A stretch of DNA of 14,454 bases from an uncultured Calothrix sp. (GCA_937884685.1 CAKZYM010000013.1:1-14454), one strand, 5' to 3'. Positions 1-6,481 are shown, counted from the stretch's first letter. The notes: generated by a model from the letters alone, not told the origin. Made by a program: numbers and translations.

Positions 1-1503
1 ACGACGTAATTCAGCCATTGCTTGGGTGACGGTCTGCCAAATTGGTAAACCGTTAATGGCAAAAGATTCGTAGGAACACCATAAACTGCGTCCTCCCATT
101 AAACATAAAGCCGCTGCCAATCCAGCACAAGCGTCTTCGCTCAAGGGTTCGTAAACTTGTCCCTGGGGAGCTTGATTGTAAATATCGTCTTGGGTGGGAT
201 GAATAATTTTTAAAGCTTGGTTGATATTACCAATTCCCGATGCAGCGTTTCCGTCAGCATTGGTAACTAAGAAATTTTTATCAGCTTGTCCAACTTTACC
301 AACTAAAGCACCCATTACGGTAGTAGCAACTTTATTGTCTCCACCAACTTCAAACTCTTGTAAAGGTAGTTCACCTAAATCAGGTAAATTTCGTTCAAAC
401 TCAGTTACAGCAGTCTTCCCAGCAGGACCACCACCAGCGCGATCGCAATTGTTTCTGACTAATTCCCAAGCTTCCACGGGTAAGGAACGTTTCTTTAAAG
501 CTTCCACCATATGAGGAGCATCTAAAGTGTCTTTGGGATAAAGATTATGAGATTTTGAACCGGTAGCGTGAACCCCAGAACCTTTAAGCTGTTTAATAAT
601 AAATACCGTTAATTTACCACTGAGTGCTGACTTAGCAGCTTTATCAACTCCTTCCAACACAGCTTTAGTAAACTGCAATCTTCTTTCAAAGGAAAATTCG
701 GTACTATCTACATAATCTCCCGGCTGATTTTTATCGTCAAAGTCCTTAGCATCAACTAAAACAACTTCCTCAAAACCGTTGCCAACCCAGTAATTCCCCA
801 TTTCATCATTGGTCTTCAAAGAAACCATACTGAGATGTTCTTGAGAATAACCATTCCACACCAACACCGGAAGAAAATTAGTAATATTCGGGAAAGCAGT
901 ATTAAAATGAGCCATGGAACTCATAATATAAGGTTCACCCAAACCACCATCACCAACAGTAAACGGGAATAACTTATCGCGATTTAAATAAGCAGCAGCC
1001 ATTGCAAAATGCTGACCTTGACCCAAAGGACCCGCAGGTGCGAGAATTCCAGGAATCATCCCCGAAAGGTGTCCCAACAAACCATGCTTTTCGCGAAAAC
1101 GCTCTCGTAACTGTTCCACCGTGGTGATGTCCATGTCTTCTAAGGAACGGTCGAGAAACATAGCGCTATAGAAACCGGGAGCATGGTGTCCCACTTCAGT
1201 CAGAATATTCTTGTGTCCCAACATCACCAAAGCAGCATAAGCTTCTGCTTGAGAAGCAAAACCACCGGGGTGTCCGGAAGCTTTAGTTCCAGTAATTTGT
1301 AGAGTTAAATAACGTAAAGCATCTGCATAAAGTAAAGTTTGATAAATAGCAGCTTTATCTTCAATATCGTTAATAGCGGTTTTACCTACAGGAATCGCGC
1401 TTTCCTTACCATACTTGTCAAAATCGGGTAGAGCTTCCCCAAAATATTGAATTCCTTCGCAAAACTTGGGAGCAGATGTAGCCTTTGGTGTTGTTGCAGT
1501 CAT
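1..1503 (-). CDS. Phosphoketolase/transketolase-like thiamine-diphosphate enzyme, N-terminal part (cut by window edge)
   Basis: The reading frame is open from an ATG at 1503 down to base 1, giving 501 residues without a stop; the C-terminal part lies outside the window. Visible landmarks are an SGHPGG turn (residues 76-81), an APAGPLGQG segment (155-163), the diphosphate/Mg-binding GDG motif (184-186, GDGGLGEP), a downstream NGY (217-219) and LSED (455-458). The last two resemble NGYK and LSEH of phosphoketolases, and the later GR...YESF stretch (471-481) also fits that family. Phosphoketolases split xylulose 5-phosphate or fructose 6-phosphate into acetyl phosphate and an aldose phosphate; transketolases share the fold and cofactor. 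Family membership as a ThDP enzyme of cytosolic sugar-phosphate metabolism is well supported. The exact reaction is not, because close cyanobacterial relatives are often labelled simply transketolase. There is no strong Shine-Dalgarno sequence; the start is chosen as the only suitable ATG, with an MTATTP N-terminus typical of this group. Confidence 0.85.
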   Translation of the reverse strand, partial: MTATTPKATSAPKFCEGIQYFGEALPDFDKYGKESAIPVGKTAINDIEDKAAIYQTLLYADALRYLTLQITGTKASGHPGGFASQAEAYAALVMLGHKNILTEVGHHAPGFYSAMFLDRSLEDMDITTVEQLRERFREKHGLLGHLSGMIPGILAPAGPLGQGQHFAMAAAYLNRDKLFPFTVGDGGLGEPYIMSSMAHFNTAFPNITNFLPVLVWNGYSQEHLSMVSLKTNDEMGNYWVGNGFEEVVLVDAKDFDDKNQPGDYVDSTEFSFERRLQFTKAVLEGVDKAAKSALSGKLTVFIIKQLKGSGVHATGSKSHNLYPKDTLDAPHMVEALKKRSLPVEAWELVRNNCDRAGGGPAGKTAVTEFERNLPDLGELPLQEFEVGGDNKVATTVMGALVGKVGQADKNFLVTNADGNAASGIGNINQALKIIHPTQDDIYNQAPQGQVYEPLSEDACAGLAAALCLMGGRSLWCSYESFAINGLPIWQTVTQAMAELRR

Positions 1504-1623
1504 GCCGATAACCTAATATACGAATCAATTGTAAATCCAGCTTCCTATTTAACAAAAATTTTACAACTTTACGGTTATCGGCGTTGATTGTAATTTCTCT
1601 ATGTATAGATAAATAATCGATAT

Positions 1624-1647
1624 GGGGAATTGGGGATTGGGTATTGG
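1624..1647. repeat. STRR-like degenerate heptamer repeat (GGGGAATT-type)
   Basis: GGGGAATT, GGGGATT and GGGTATT follow one another with a period of about seven. Such short tandemly repeated heptamers are characteristic of heterocystous cyanobacteria. Related tracts occur at 9594-9612 and, on the other strand, at 7738-7768, all between genes. Confidence 0.6.
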
Positions 1648-1657
1648 AGAATAGCTA

Positions 1658-1736
1658 GTAGGTTGGGTTAGACACGACAATTAATCAATGCTTGTAACGA
1701 AGATATTTATTCCCAAAGTGTCGTAACCCAACATCA
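1658..1736. repeat. Palindromic intergenic repeat, copy 1
   Basis: The left arm GTAGGTTGGGTTAGACA (1658-1674) and the right arm GTGTCGTAACCCAACATCA (1718-1736) are complementary over GTTGGGTTA/TAACCCAAC and again over an inner CGACA/TGTCG. The element can fold into a long hairpin about 79 nt in total. The same two arms, exact over 17 and 19 nt, recur at 3912-3988, and the core recurs at 7611-7642 and 11702-11781. It has no coding capacity and no transposase beside it, so it is most like a REP/MITE-type element. Confidence 0.75.
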
Positions 1737-1836
1737 GCATATTAATTTTTTCCTTCCTAATAACTATTTTCGTAATTTCCCTAGAATCTGCTGATATACA
1801 TATAGAGATTAAATCTGATAAACAGGGTTTAAAGTT

Positions 1837-2103
1837 ATGGAAATAATTATTGCCTTAGTATTCATTGGCTTAATAGTAATGGTTCTATTACCATCAAACA
1901 ATTCCAGTAGAAGAAGTAATTCTCATCATAGTGCTTCTAGCGATTGGAACAATAATTATATGTATTACGGTAGCGATTGCAGTTCTGATTCGGGAAGTTC
2001 TAACTATTCCGATTCGGGAAGTTCTAGTTCAGACTGTGGTAGCTACGATGGTGGAAGCAGTTATGGTGGTGATTGTGGTAGTAGTGATTTTGGTGGATTT
2101 TAA
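1837..2103 (+). CDS. Small membrane-anchored Ser/Gly/Asp/Cys-rich protein (88 aa)
   Basis: I do not recognise a characterised family. Residues 2-19 form one hydrophobic segment (Ile/Val/Leu-rich, ending at LLPS), best read as a membrane anchor or uncleaved signal. It is followed by an Asn/Ser/His-rich linker with two Arg (25-26) and then a tail from about residue 43 made almost only of Ser, Gly, Asp, Tyr and Cys. The tail contains two SDSGSS units (50-55 and 58-63) and three evenly scattered Cys (48, 67, 80) in SDC/DCG contexts, and ends in DFGGF. The low-complexity tail would be flexible and could bind metal or form disulphides; that is inference. The start has no strong Shine-Dalgarno sequence, but the hydrophobic N-terminus begins exactly at this ATG. 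The coding repeats resemble the tandem DNA repeat directly downstream (see findings). Confidence 0.65.
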   Translation: MEIIIALVFIGLIVMVLLPSNNSSRRSNSHHSASSDWNNNYMYYGSDCSSDSGSSNYSDSGSSSSDCGSYDGGSSYGGDCGSSDFGGF

Positions 2104-2135
2104 ATTTTAGTCCTAAATTAATATTCTGACCTTTC

Positions 2136-2322
2136 AAAATTAACTGTTCCGATACCGGAATATTCAAAAACTCTGAAACTTGAAAATTAACTGTTCCGAT
2201 ATCGGATTATCTCAAATCCCCAGACTTGAAAATTAACTGTTCCGATAGGGGATTATTCTAAAATTCCGACATTGTGGAATTAACTATTCCGATAGGGGAT
2301 TAATTTAAAATTCCGACGTAAT
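2136..2322. repeat. Four-unit tandem repeat, period 46-47 bp
   Basis: Units begin at about 2136, 2183, 2229 and 2276, each opening with (AA)AATTAACTGTTCCGAT or a one-base variant (unit 4 has AATTAACTATTCCGAT). The rest of each unit is also similar, with GGATTAT and CCGAC/CAGACTTG blocks, so these are tandem repeats rather than repeat-spacer units. Each unit carries an inverted core: TTCCGATACCGGAA in unit 1, the perfect palindrome TCCGATATCGGA in unit 2, and the degraded TTCCGATAGGGGAT in units 3 and 4. The period does not match the classical 37-bp LTRR repeats of heterocystous cyanobacteria. Confidence 0.8.
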
Positions 2323-2584
2323 AGCGCGACTGATTTAAGAGTCTATGTATTAAATAGATGCTGTAATTATACGGTCAATTATTAGAGTATTTTGCAAGGG
2401 CGATCGCCACAGTTAAAACCTTGTCTAAACTGATTTTGCAAAAAATATACTAACTTTAAAATTATGATTGTTTGAATGTATAAATATAAAAGATTCAATG
2501 TCCAAACCATTTTCTCTCTACAATAAACGTAATTACTCAACCTTTGACGTATTAACTGGATACACAAGATAGTCATCTACATAG
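2323..2584. other. Intergenic stretch without a recognisable gene
   Basis: There is no convincing coding region on either strand. A HIP1 octamer GCGATCGC lies at 2400-2407 inside a longer GGCGATCGCC palindrome. The stretch just before 2585 is where the missing 5' part of the methyltransferase remnant should lie, but no similarity could be seen there. Confidence 0.5.
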
Positions 2585-2866
2585 GATGAAATAGTAGATA
2601 CGGAATTAGATATTCCTTTATTAACAAATCTCAAAACAGTACCTTGGTCAAAAATAGATAAAGTCCTAAATTTAGGATGTGGAAACGGAAGAATCGGTCA
2701 ATGGTTAAAAAATCAAGGAATTTCCGATATTTGTGGAATTGATAATTGTTCCGCAATGCTGGAACATTCTCAGGTCAAAAATATTTATACTAAACTCGAT
2801 ATTGGAGAAATAATATCAATGATAAATTACTGGAGTGACCAATGGAACCAGAAAAATCAGCCTTAG
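2585..2866 (+). pseudogene. Remnant of a class I SAM-dependent methyltransferase
   Basis: In one frame this stretch encodes DEIVDTELDIPLL, then KVLNLGCGNGRIGQWLKNQG (SAM-binding motif I, GxGxG type), then GIDNCSAML (the acidic loop after beta-2) and KNIYTKLDIGE. That is the first half of a Rossmann-fold methyltransferase. There is no start codon in frame: a TAG lies immediately before the Asp-Glu pair, where relatives as I recall them have a Trp (TGG to TAG would be one base). After LDIGE the similarity ends and the frame stops at 2864-2866. Motifs II and III and the whole C-terminal half are missing, so both ends are lost and it cannot encode a working enzyme. Its 3' end overlaps the start of the next gene in a different frame. 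Confidence 0.75.
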
Positions 2867-3393
2867 TGATAATAGATTTACAAAATGACTTTACATTAGA
2901 AAACGGTAAAGCTCACGCTTGTACTTCTCAAGTTGATAAACTGATTCCAATCGTAAATAATTTATCAGAACAATTTTCTCAGGAAAAAAGATATATTGCT
3001 TATTTAAGAACAGAATGGTCGAATCCAATTGTCAAACTACTGACTAAGAATTCCGTTAAAAGAGGAACCCCAGGAGCGGAATTTGATAGTCGTCTCAAAA
3101 TGTATAGCGATAATGTTTTTACTAAAGGAGATAAAAATTCATTTTCCTGTAGTAATTTTGTTGAATTCTTAGAAAATAACTCAATCAATCATCTCTACTT
3201 GGCTGGGTTGGCTACAGATTATTGCATTAAAATAACTTCAGAAAATGCCATAAATAAAGGATATCAAGTAACTGTCGTTAGCGATGCTGTAGCTGCTTAT
3301 AAATGTGGAGACTATGAAAAATCCTTACAGGTATTATCTTCAAAAGGTGTAAATATCATAGCTTCAACTGAAATATCAAAATCATCAATTTAG
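2842..3393 (+). CDS. Isochorismatase-like cysteine hydrolase
   Basis: This 183-residue protein is a single isochorismatase-fold domain, the usual length for the superfamily. The catalytic triad is visible: Asp12 in VIIDLQNDF, Lys95 in FTKGDKNSF, and Cys128 in LAGLATDYC. A GTPGAEF segment (75-81) and VSDAVAAY (146-153) are also typical. Members hydrolyse isochorismate, nicotinamide, N-carbamoyl compounds or other small amides in the cytosol. The DxHxxxH metal site of nicotinamidases is absent, so PncA activity is unlikely, but I cannot name the substrate. The start ATG follows GGAG at 2832-2835 with good spacing. It overlaps the tail of a dead methyltransferase and is followed 15 nt later, in the same frame, by a P-loop gene, which suggests the two are co-transcribed. 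Confidence 0.9.
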   Translation: MEPEKSALVIIDLQNDFTLENGKAHACTSQVDKLIPIVNNLSEQFSQEKRYIAYLRTEWSNPIVKLLTKNSVKRGTPGAEFDSRLKMYSDNVFTKGDKNSFSCSNFVEFLENNSINHLYLAGLATDYCIKITSENAINKGYQVTVVSDAVAAYKCGDYEKSLQVLSSKGVNIIASTEISKSSI

Positions 3394-3408
3394 TTAACAC
3401 CATTAACT

Positions 3409-3909
3409 TTGTCTAGAAAAATCATCACCATCAACGGGTCACCAGGAGTAGGAAAATCAACAACAGCGGAACTTCTTGCTCAATCTTTTCAAAATTCGGT
3501 TTGGATTCGAGGGGATGATATCAAACATTGGATTGTGAGTCGGAATTCGGAAGAATTAACAAAGGGTTTGACTTATATCAATGGTGGAGCTTGTTGTCGA
3601 AATTATTTAAAAGCAGGTTATGAATTAGTTGTATTTGAATACGTTTTTACCAAGAAAGCTGATGTGGACAGGTTTATAGAAAATTGCGGAATCAAAGAAT
3701 CTTGTCTTCTATTTACTTTAATTGCTCCATTATCAGTTATAAAACAGCGAGAAATTTTACGTTTAAGTCAAAATCGCAAATCATTGGGGGAAGCTGTTGA
3801 TATTGCTTATGATGAGATTATTAAAAATAGAATAGATTTAGGAACTTTTATAGATACAGAATTTCTTTCACCACAACAGGTTTGTCAATTAATTTTAAGC
3901 TTATTGTAA
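3409..3909 (+). CDS. P-loop small-molecule kinase-like ATP-binding protein, TTG start
   Basis: The 166-residue protein has a Walker A motif GSPGVGKST (10-18) right at its N-terminus and RGDD (34-37), placed like the Asp that replaces Walker B in shikimate- or zeta-toxin-type kinases. Next come VVFEYVF (74-80) and a basic segment with Arg114, Arg118 and Arg123 (RLSQNRKSLGE) that could be the lid. This architecture fits nucleoside/small-molecule kinases and phosphotransferases; the substrate is unknown. There is no ATG before the Walker motif, so I take TTG at 3409, which places Met just before SRKIITI. No Shine-Dalgarno sequence precedes it. The frame is the same as that of the upstream hydrolase and is open from that gene's stop (3391-3393) onward, so translation may depend on coupling or rare read-through. 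Confidence 0.75.
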   Translation: MSRKIITINGSPGVGKSTTAELLAQSFQNSVWIRGDDIKHWIVSRNSEELTKGLTYINGGACCRNYLKAGYELVVFEYVFTKKADVDRFIENCGIKESCLLFTLIAPLSVIKQREILRLSQNRKSLGEAVDIAYDEIIKNRIDLGTFIDTEFLSPQQVCQLILSLL

Positions 3910-3911
3910 TT

Positions 3912-3988
3912 GTAGGTTGGGTTAGACAAGATATCAACATTCAGATTGTAAAAACCGTGTTTATAAATCGTGTCGTAACCCAACATCA
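3912..3988. repeat. Palindromic intergenic repeat, copy 2
   Basis: Left arm GTAGGTTGGGTTAGACA at 3912-3928 and right arm GTGTCGTAACCCAACATCA at 3970-3988 are identical to those of the copy at 1658-1736, with a diverged loop. It starts two bases after the stop of the P-loop gene and could act as its transcript end, although no T-run follows. Confidence 0.75.
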
Positions 3989-4030
3989 ACATGCTATATC
4001 TACAATATTATTGTGGTAAGAGAAAATTAA

Positions 4031-4936
4031 ATGCAGTCATTAAAAACTTTTAAATTAAATAGAAAAACCAGAAAACTTATTTTCAAAATTATAATTATCA
4101 CTTTTATTGTCCTCAATCTTATATCTTACTCAGGAGCATATTATTTAACAAGCTTTAACTCTTCAAATAGACAGGTAGTTGATAAAAATCGTTCTGATAT
4201 CGGACTTGAATACAAAACCGAACGAATTTCGATAAATCAAAATGAATGGTTAGATACCTGGTTGATTTCCGCTGAAAATAAATCTAACGGAACAGTTCTA
4301 TTATTTCCTGGAAATAACGGTAGTAAAGCCAAACAGCTATTAGCACCAGCTAAAATATTTCATAATTTAAACTACGATACTTTACTCGTAGATTTCCGAG
4401 GATTAGGAGCTTCGAGCGGTAATAGTACAACAATAGGTATAAGAGAATCAAAAGATGTTGCTCTAACGATAAATTATGCTCAAAAATCAAAATTAAAACA
4501 TCCCTATATACTTTATGGTGTATCGATGGGTAGCGCTGCAATTCTCAAAGCAATTGCTGACAAAGATAAAAATATAAATCCCGAAGCTATAATTTTAGAA
4601 GCTCCTTTTGCACGTCTTGTAAATGCTGTAAGTTCAAGATTAAGAGCAATAAACATTCCCACATTTCCCATGACTCAACTGATAGTATTTTGGGGAGGAG
4701 TTCAACACGGATTTAATGGTTTTACTCACAATCCCGTTATTTACGCAAAATCTGTTGAATGTCCGACTTTAATATTACAGGGAAAGCTTGATAAATGGAC
4801 AACTTTAGAAGAAATAAACGAGATTTATCAAAACTTACAGGGTTCCAAAAAACTGGTGATTTTCCCCGATGCTGGACATAATTTACTTGTCACAGTTAAT
4901 AAGCAACTTGGAAACAGAGTATTGAAAAATTTTTGA
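4031..4936 (+). CDS. Membrane-anchored alpha/beta hydrolase (BEM46/YqkD-like)
   Basis: A 301-residue protein with a basic N-terminus, one hydrophobic helix at about 17-40 (signal anchor), then a complete alpha/beta-hydrolase domain. The nucleophile elbow is GVSMGS with Ser165; the oxyanion-side segment is LLFPGNNGS (90-98); the DFRGLGASSG strand-turn lies at 121-130. The acid is probably Asp254 in LQGKLDKWT and the base His283 in DAGHNLL. All three catalytic residues are therefore present. The layout resembles BEM46/YqkD-type hydrolases of unknown substrate (esterase or thioesterase activity is common). The domain would sit at the membrane, probably on the extracytoplasmic side; that is inference. 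The DUF4288 gene begins 13 nt downstream, so the two are probably one operon. Confidence 0.88.
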   Translation: MQSLKTFKLNRKTRKLIFKIIIITFIVLNLISYSGAYYLTSFNSSNRQVVDKNRSDIGLEYKTERISINQNEWLDTWLISAENKSNGTVLLFPGNNGSKAKQLLAPAKIFHNLNYDTLLVDFRGLGASSGNSTTIGIRESKDVALTINYAQKSKLKHPYILYGVSMGSAAILKAIADKDKNINPEAIILEAPFARLVNAVSSRLRAINIPTFPMTQLIVFWGGVQHGFNGFTHNPVIYAKSVECPTLILQGKLDKWTTLEEINEIYQNLQGSKKLVIFPDAGHNLLVTVNKQLGNRVLKNF

Positions 4937-4949
4937 AGGAAATTTAAAA

Positions 4950-5393
4950 ATGGCTGGAATTTTTGAAGATGAAAAATGGTATATTGCAGAACTTGTAATG
5001 GAATGTAAAATAGAGGAAGAACCGCGTAATGTTGTTCATGTTAATATTACTCTAGTTCGCGCCGATTCGCCTCAATCAGCTTTTGAAAAAGCCGAACAAC
5101 TTGGGAAAGAAAGCGAAACTTCATATCTCAATCATAAAAATCAGCAAGCTACTTGGTACTATCGAGGATTACGAGATTTAAATGTGATTCACGATGATTT
5201 AGAACATGGTGCTGAATTGATGTTTGAAGAAGAAATAGGTATTTCTGAAGATGAAGTCCAAGATATGCTTACTCTTAAGTCTGAGCTAAAGGTTTTTCGC
5301 AAACGAAAACCAAGAGATTCATCAGAACCAAATTATGGTTGTAAGGAAATTTTAGAAGAAGTGAAAAAAATGATAAATACTAAAGAAGATTAA
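4950..5393 (+). CDS. DUF4288 domain protein
   Basis: Residues 10-105 match the pattern I know for DUF4288: WYIAEL at 10-15, VVHVNITLVRADSP at 28-41, FEKAEQLGKE at 45-54, YRGLRDLNVIHDDLEHGAEL at 71-90, and MFEEEIGI following. The function of the family is unknown; it is a small soluble alpha/beta domain. A charged C-terminal tail of about 40 residues (KVFRKRKPRD, then an EILEEVKKM helix) follows the domain. An AAGGA Shine-Dalgarno sequence overlaps the stop of the preceding hydrolase (4937-4941 region), supporting this start and co-translation with it. No catalytic motif is evident. Confidence 0.8.
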   Translation: MAGIFEDEKWYIAELVMECKIEEEPRNVVHVNITLVRADSPQSAFEKAEQLGKESETSYLNHKNQQATWYYRGLRDLNVIHDDLEHGAELMFEEEIGISEDEVQDMLTLKSELKVFRKRKPRDSSEPNYGCKEILEEVKKMINTKED

Positions 5394-5510
5394 ATAAAAT
5401 CTTAAAACTATTCGGAACTATAAATTCTAAGTCCTAATCTCCTGTATCGCTATTAAAGCTTCAACTTTTGTTAAAATACAAGTCTAAGTCTTTTTTTACG
5501 AGGTTGTTCG

Positions 5511-5761
5511 ATGACAATTGTTGTTACTCTCAGCCCAGAATTAGAAGAAATATTACGCGAACGAGCCACACGGCAAGGTCAAGATGTAAACTCTGTTGCA
5601 TCTGAATTGTTAGCTAGCATTTTGGAATGGAACAAGATTTAAAAGAAGCTGTTGAAGGTATTCAGAAAGGATTAGATGATTTTGAGACGGGAAAATTTCG
5701 GTCTTTTGCAGAATTTGCTGATGAACAACGTCGTAAGTATAATTTGCCAACCGATTTATGA
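5511..5761 (+). pseudogene. Frameshifted antitoxin-like gene
   Basis: The first frame (5511-5642) encodes MTIVVTLSPELEEILRERA and on to SELLASILEWNKI, 43 residues. The second frame (5627-5761, with its own ATG) encodes MEQDLKEAVEGIQKGL and on to EQRRKYNLPTDL, 44 residues. Joined at GAATGG|AACAAG, where inserting one G would restore LASILEWEQDLKEAVEGI, they make one protein of about 83 residues. I recognise this as a small antitoxin-like family common in cyanobacteria, usually next to a RelE/ParE- or PIN-type toxin. Here one G appears to be lost from a GGG run. The first start is good (GAGG at 5500-5503). The second half could still be made by re-initiation at 5627, 11 nt before the first stop. 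Downstream, an ATGA overlap opens only a 15-codon ORF, so no intact toxin follows. Confidence 0.75.
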
Positions 5762-5822
5762 GATACAAGCTGAATTATAACAGTATAAAACAAATATCCT
5801 CGTGAGTTTCAGCCTTCTTTAA

Positions 5823-6137
5823 TTACTTTACTTGAGAAATTACCTGTCCAATATCTTGGGGAGAAGCTCCTATAGCTAACATTGCTCTTATCAACAATTC
5901 AATGGAAACAGAATTATCTCCATTTTCAGCTTTTGCAATTCGTGGTTGACTTGATTGAAGTTTTGTAGCAAGCTCTTTTTGTGTCATTAATTTTTGTCGT
6001 CGAGCTTTCAAATTTTTACTTAACGCAAGTCTAATTTCGATTAAAGTCGCTTCTTCGGGTGTTAATTCTAGAAAATCTTTTACCGTTACAACTTTCCATC
6101 CTTGGGATTCTAAACGTCGCTTCTTTGATTCATCCAT
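5823..6137 (-). CDS. XRE-family HTH antitoxin (HigA-like)
   Basis: A 104-residue protein with a helix-turn-helix at about 52-70 (TQKELATKLQSSQPRIAKAE), the classic XRE/Cro arrangement, in its second half. An N-terminal part with SQGWKVVTVKDFLELT precedes it. In HigBA-type loci such a protein neutralises the toxin and represses the operon. Its ATG lies 3 nt after the stop of the upstream RelE-like gene, with GAGG at 6149-6146 inside the end of the toxin gene, so translation is coupled. The toxin-first gene order fits HigBA rather than RelBE. Together with the palindrome at 6482-6499, this supports an autoregulated pair. Confidence 0.88.
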   Translation of the reverse strand: MDESKKRRLESQGWKVVTVKDFLELTPEEATLIEIRLALSKNLKARRQKLMTQKELATKLQSSQPRIAKAENGDNSVSIELLIRAMLAIGASPQDIGQVISQVK

Positions 6138-6140
6138 ATT

Positions 6141-6470
6141 TTATTCCTCAGTATCGCAATCGTATTTAGTTAATCGTTTTTTACTAACTTTCTTCGGTGT
6201 TGCTCTGGTTGTTTTGTTAAAAACTTCGACGATTATAATCCCATCCTCATCAATACGGTAAATAATTCTCCAATTTTTATCTCCATCCGGGATACGCAAT
6301 TCATGACAATACTTACCAATACTTTGCATCGGACGTGAATGAGGCATTTCAAGATTATCACCTTGCTGCAATTTTCTAAGTAAAAACCCCGTCTCGATTC
6401 GTGCTTCTTGACTCATTGGTGGTGTTTTTACTTCACCATGCAACCAAATTAAAGGTTTATCTTCTTCCAA
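6141..6470 (-). CDS. RelE/HigB-superfamily toxin (phage Gp49-like), TTG start
   Basis: The 109-residue protein carries the pattern of the phage-derived Gp49-like/HigB family: a basic N-terminal half, CHELRI (55-60), NWRIIYRID (66-74), IIIVEVFNKTT (78-88) and TPKKV (91-95). Toxins of this fold are ribosome-dependent mRNA interferases; Arg59, Arg68 and Tyr71 are the sort of residues involved, by analogy. It lies directly upstream of the XRE antitoxin. The start is awkward. TTG at 6470 is the only accepted codon after the in-frame TGA at 6488-6486. The nearest ATG (6477-6475) is in a different frame, whereas relatives as I recall them begin a few residues earlier with a KKWILEE-like stretch. The sequence still encodes that stretch but has lost its ATG. 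Expression may therefore be weak. Confidence 0.85.
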   Translation of the reverse strand: MEEDKPLIWLHGEVKTPPMSQEARIETGFLLRKLQQGDNLEMPHSRPMQSIGKYCHELRIPDGDKNWRIIYRIDEDGIIIVEVFNKTTRATPKKVSKKRLTKYDCDTEE

Positions 6471-6481
6471 AATCCATTTCT

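Larger units (their letters stand above)
1504..1836. other. Intergenic region between divergent genes, with repeats
   Basis: This spacer separates the leftward ThDP enzyme from a small rightward gene, so it must hold both promoters. It contains a heptamer-type repeat and one copy of a palindromic repeat (both listed separately). I see no RNA gene, riboswitch fold or convincing additional ORF. I cannot assign -35/-10 boxes with confidence in such AT-rich sequence. Confidence 0.6.

Noticed and set aside
221..514. Plus-strand ORF of 97 codons
   Set aside because: It lies wholly opposite the well-supported ThDP enzyme, and its translation is a low-complexity Pro/Ser/Thr shadow.
2136..2322. The tandem repeat as a small CRISPR array
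   Set aside because: The intervening parts are similar to one another, the conserved block is degenerate, and no cas gene is present.
2382..2576. Minus-strand ORF of 64 codons in a gene-free stretch
   Set aside because: No Shine-Dalgarno sequence or recognisable motif; AT-rich hydrophobic translation typical of chance ORFs, ending in a HIP1 site.
3000..3188. Minus-strand ORF of 62 codons
   Set aside because: Antisense shadow inside the isochorismatase-like gene, whose catalytic residues are clear.
4350..4541. Minus-strand ORF of 63 codons
   Set aside because: Antisense shadow of the alpha/beta hydrolase gene.
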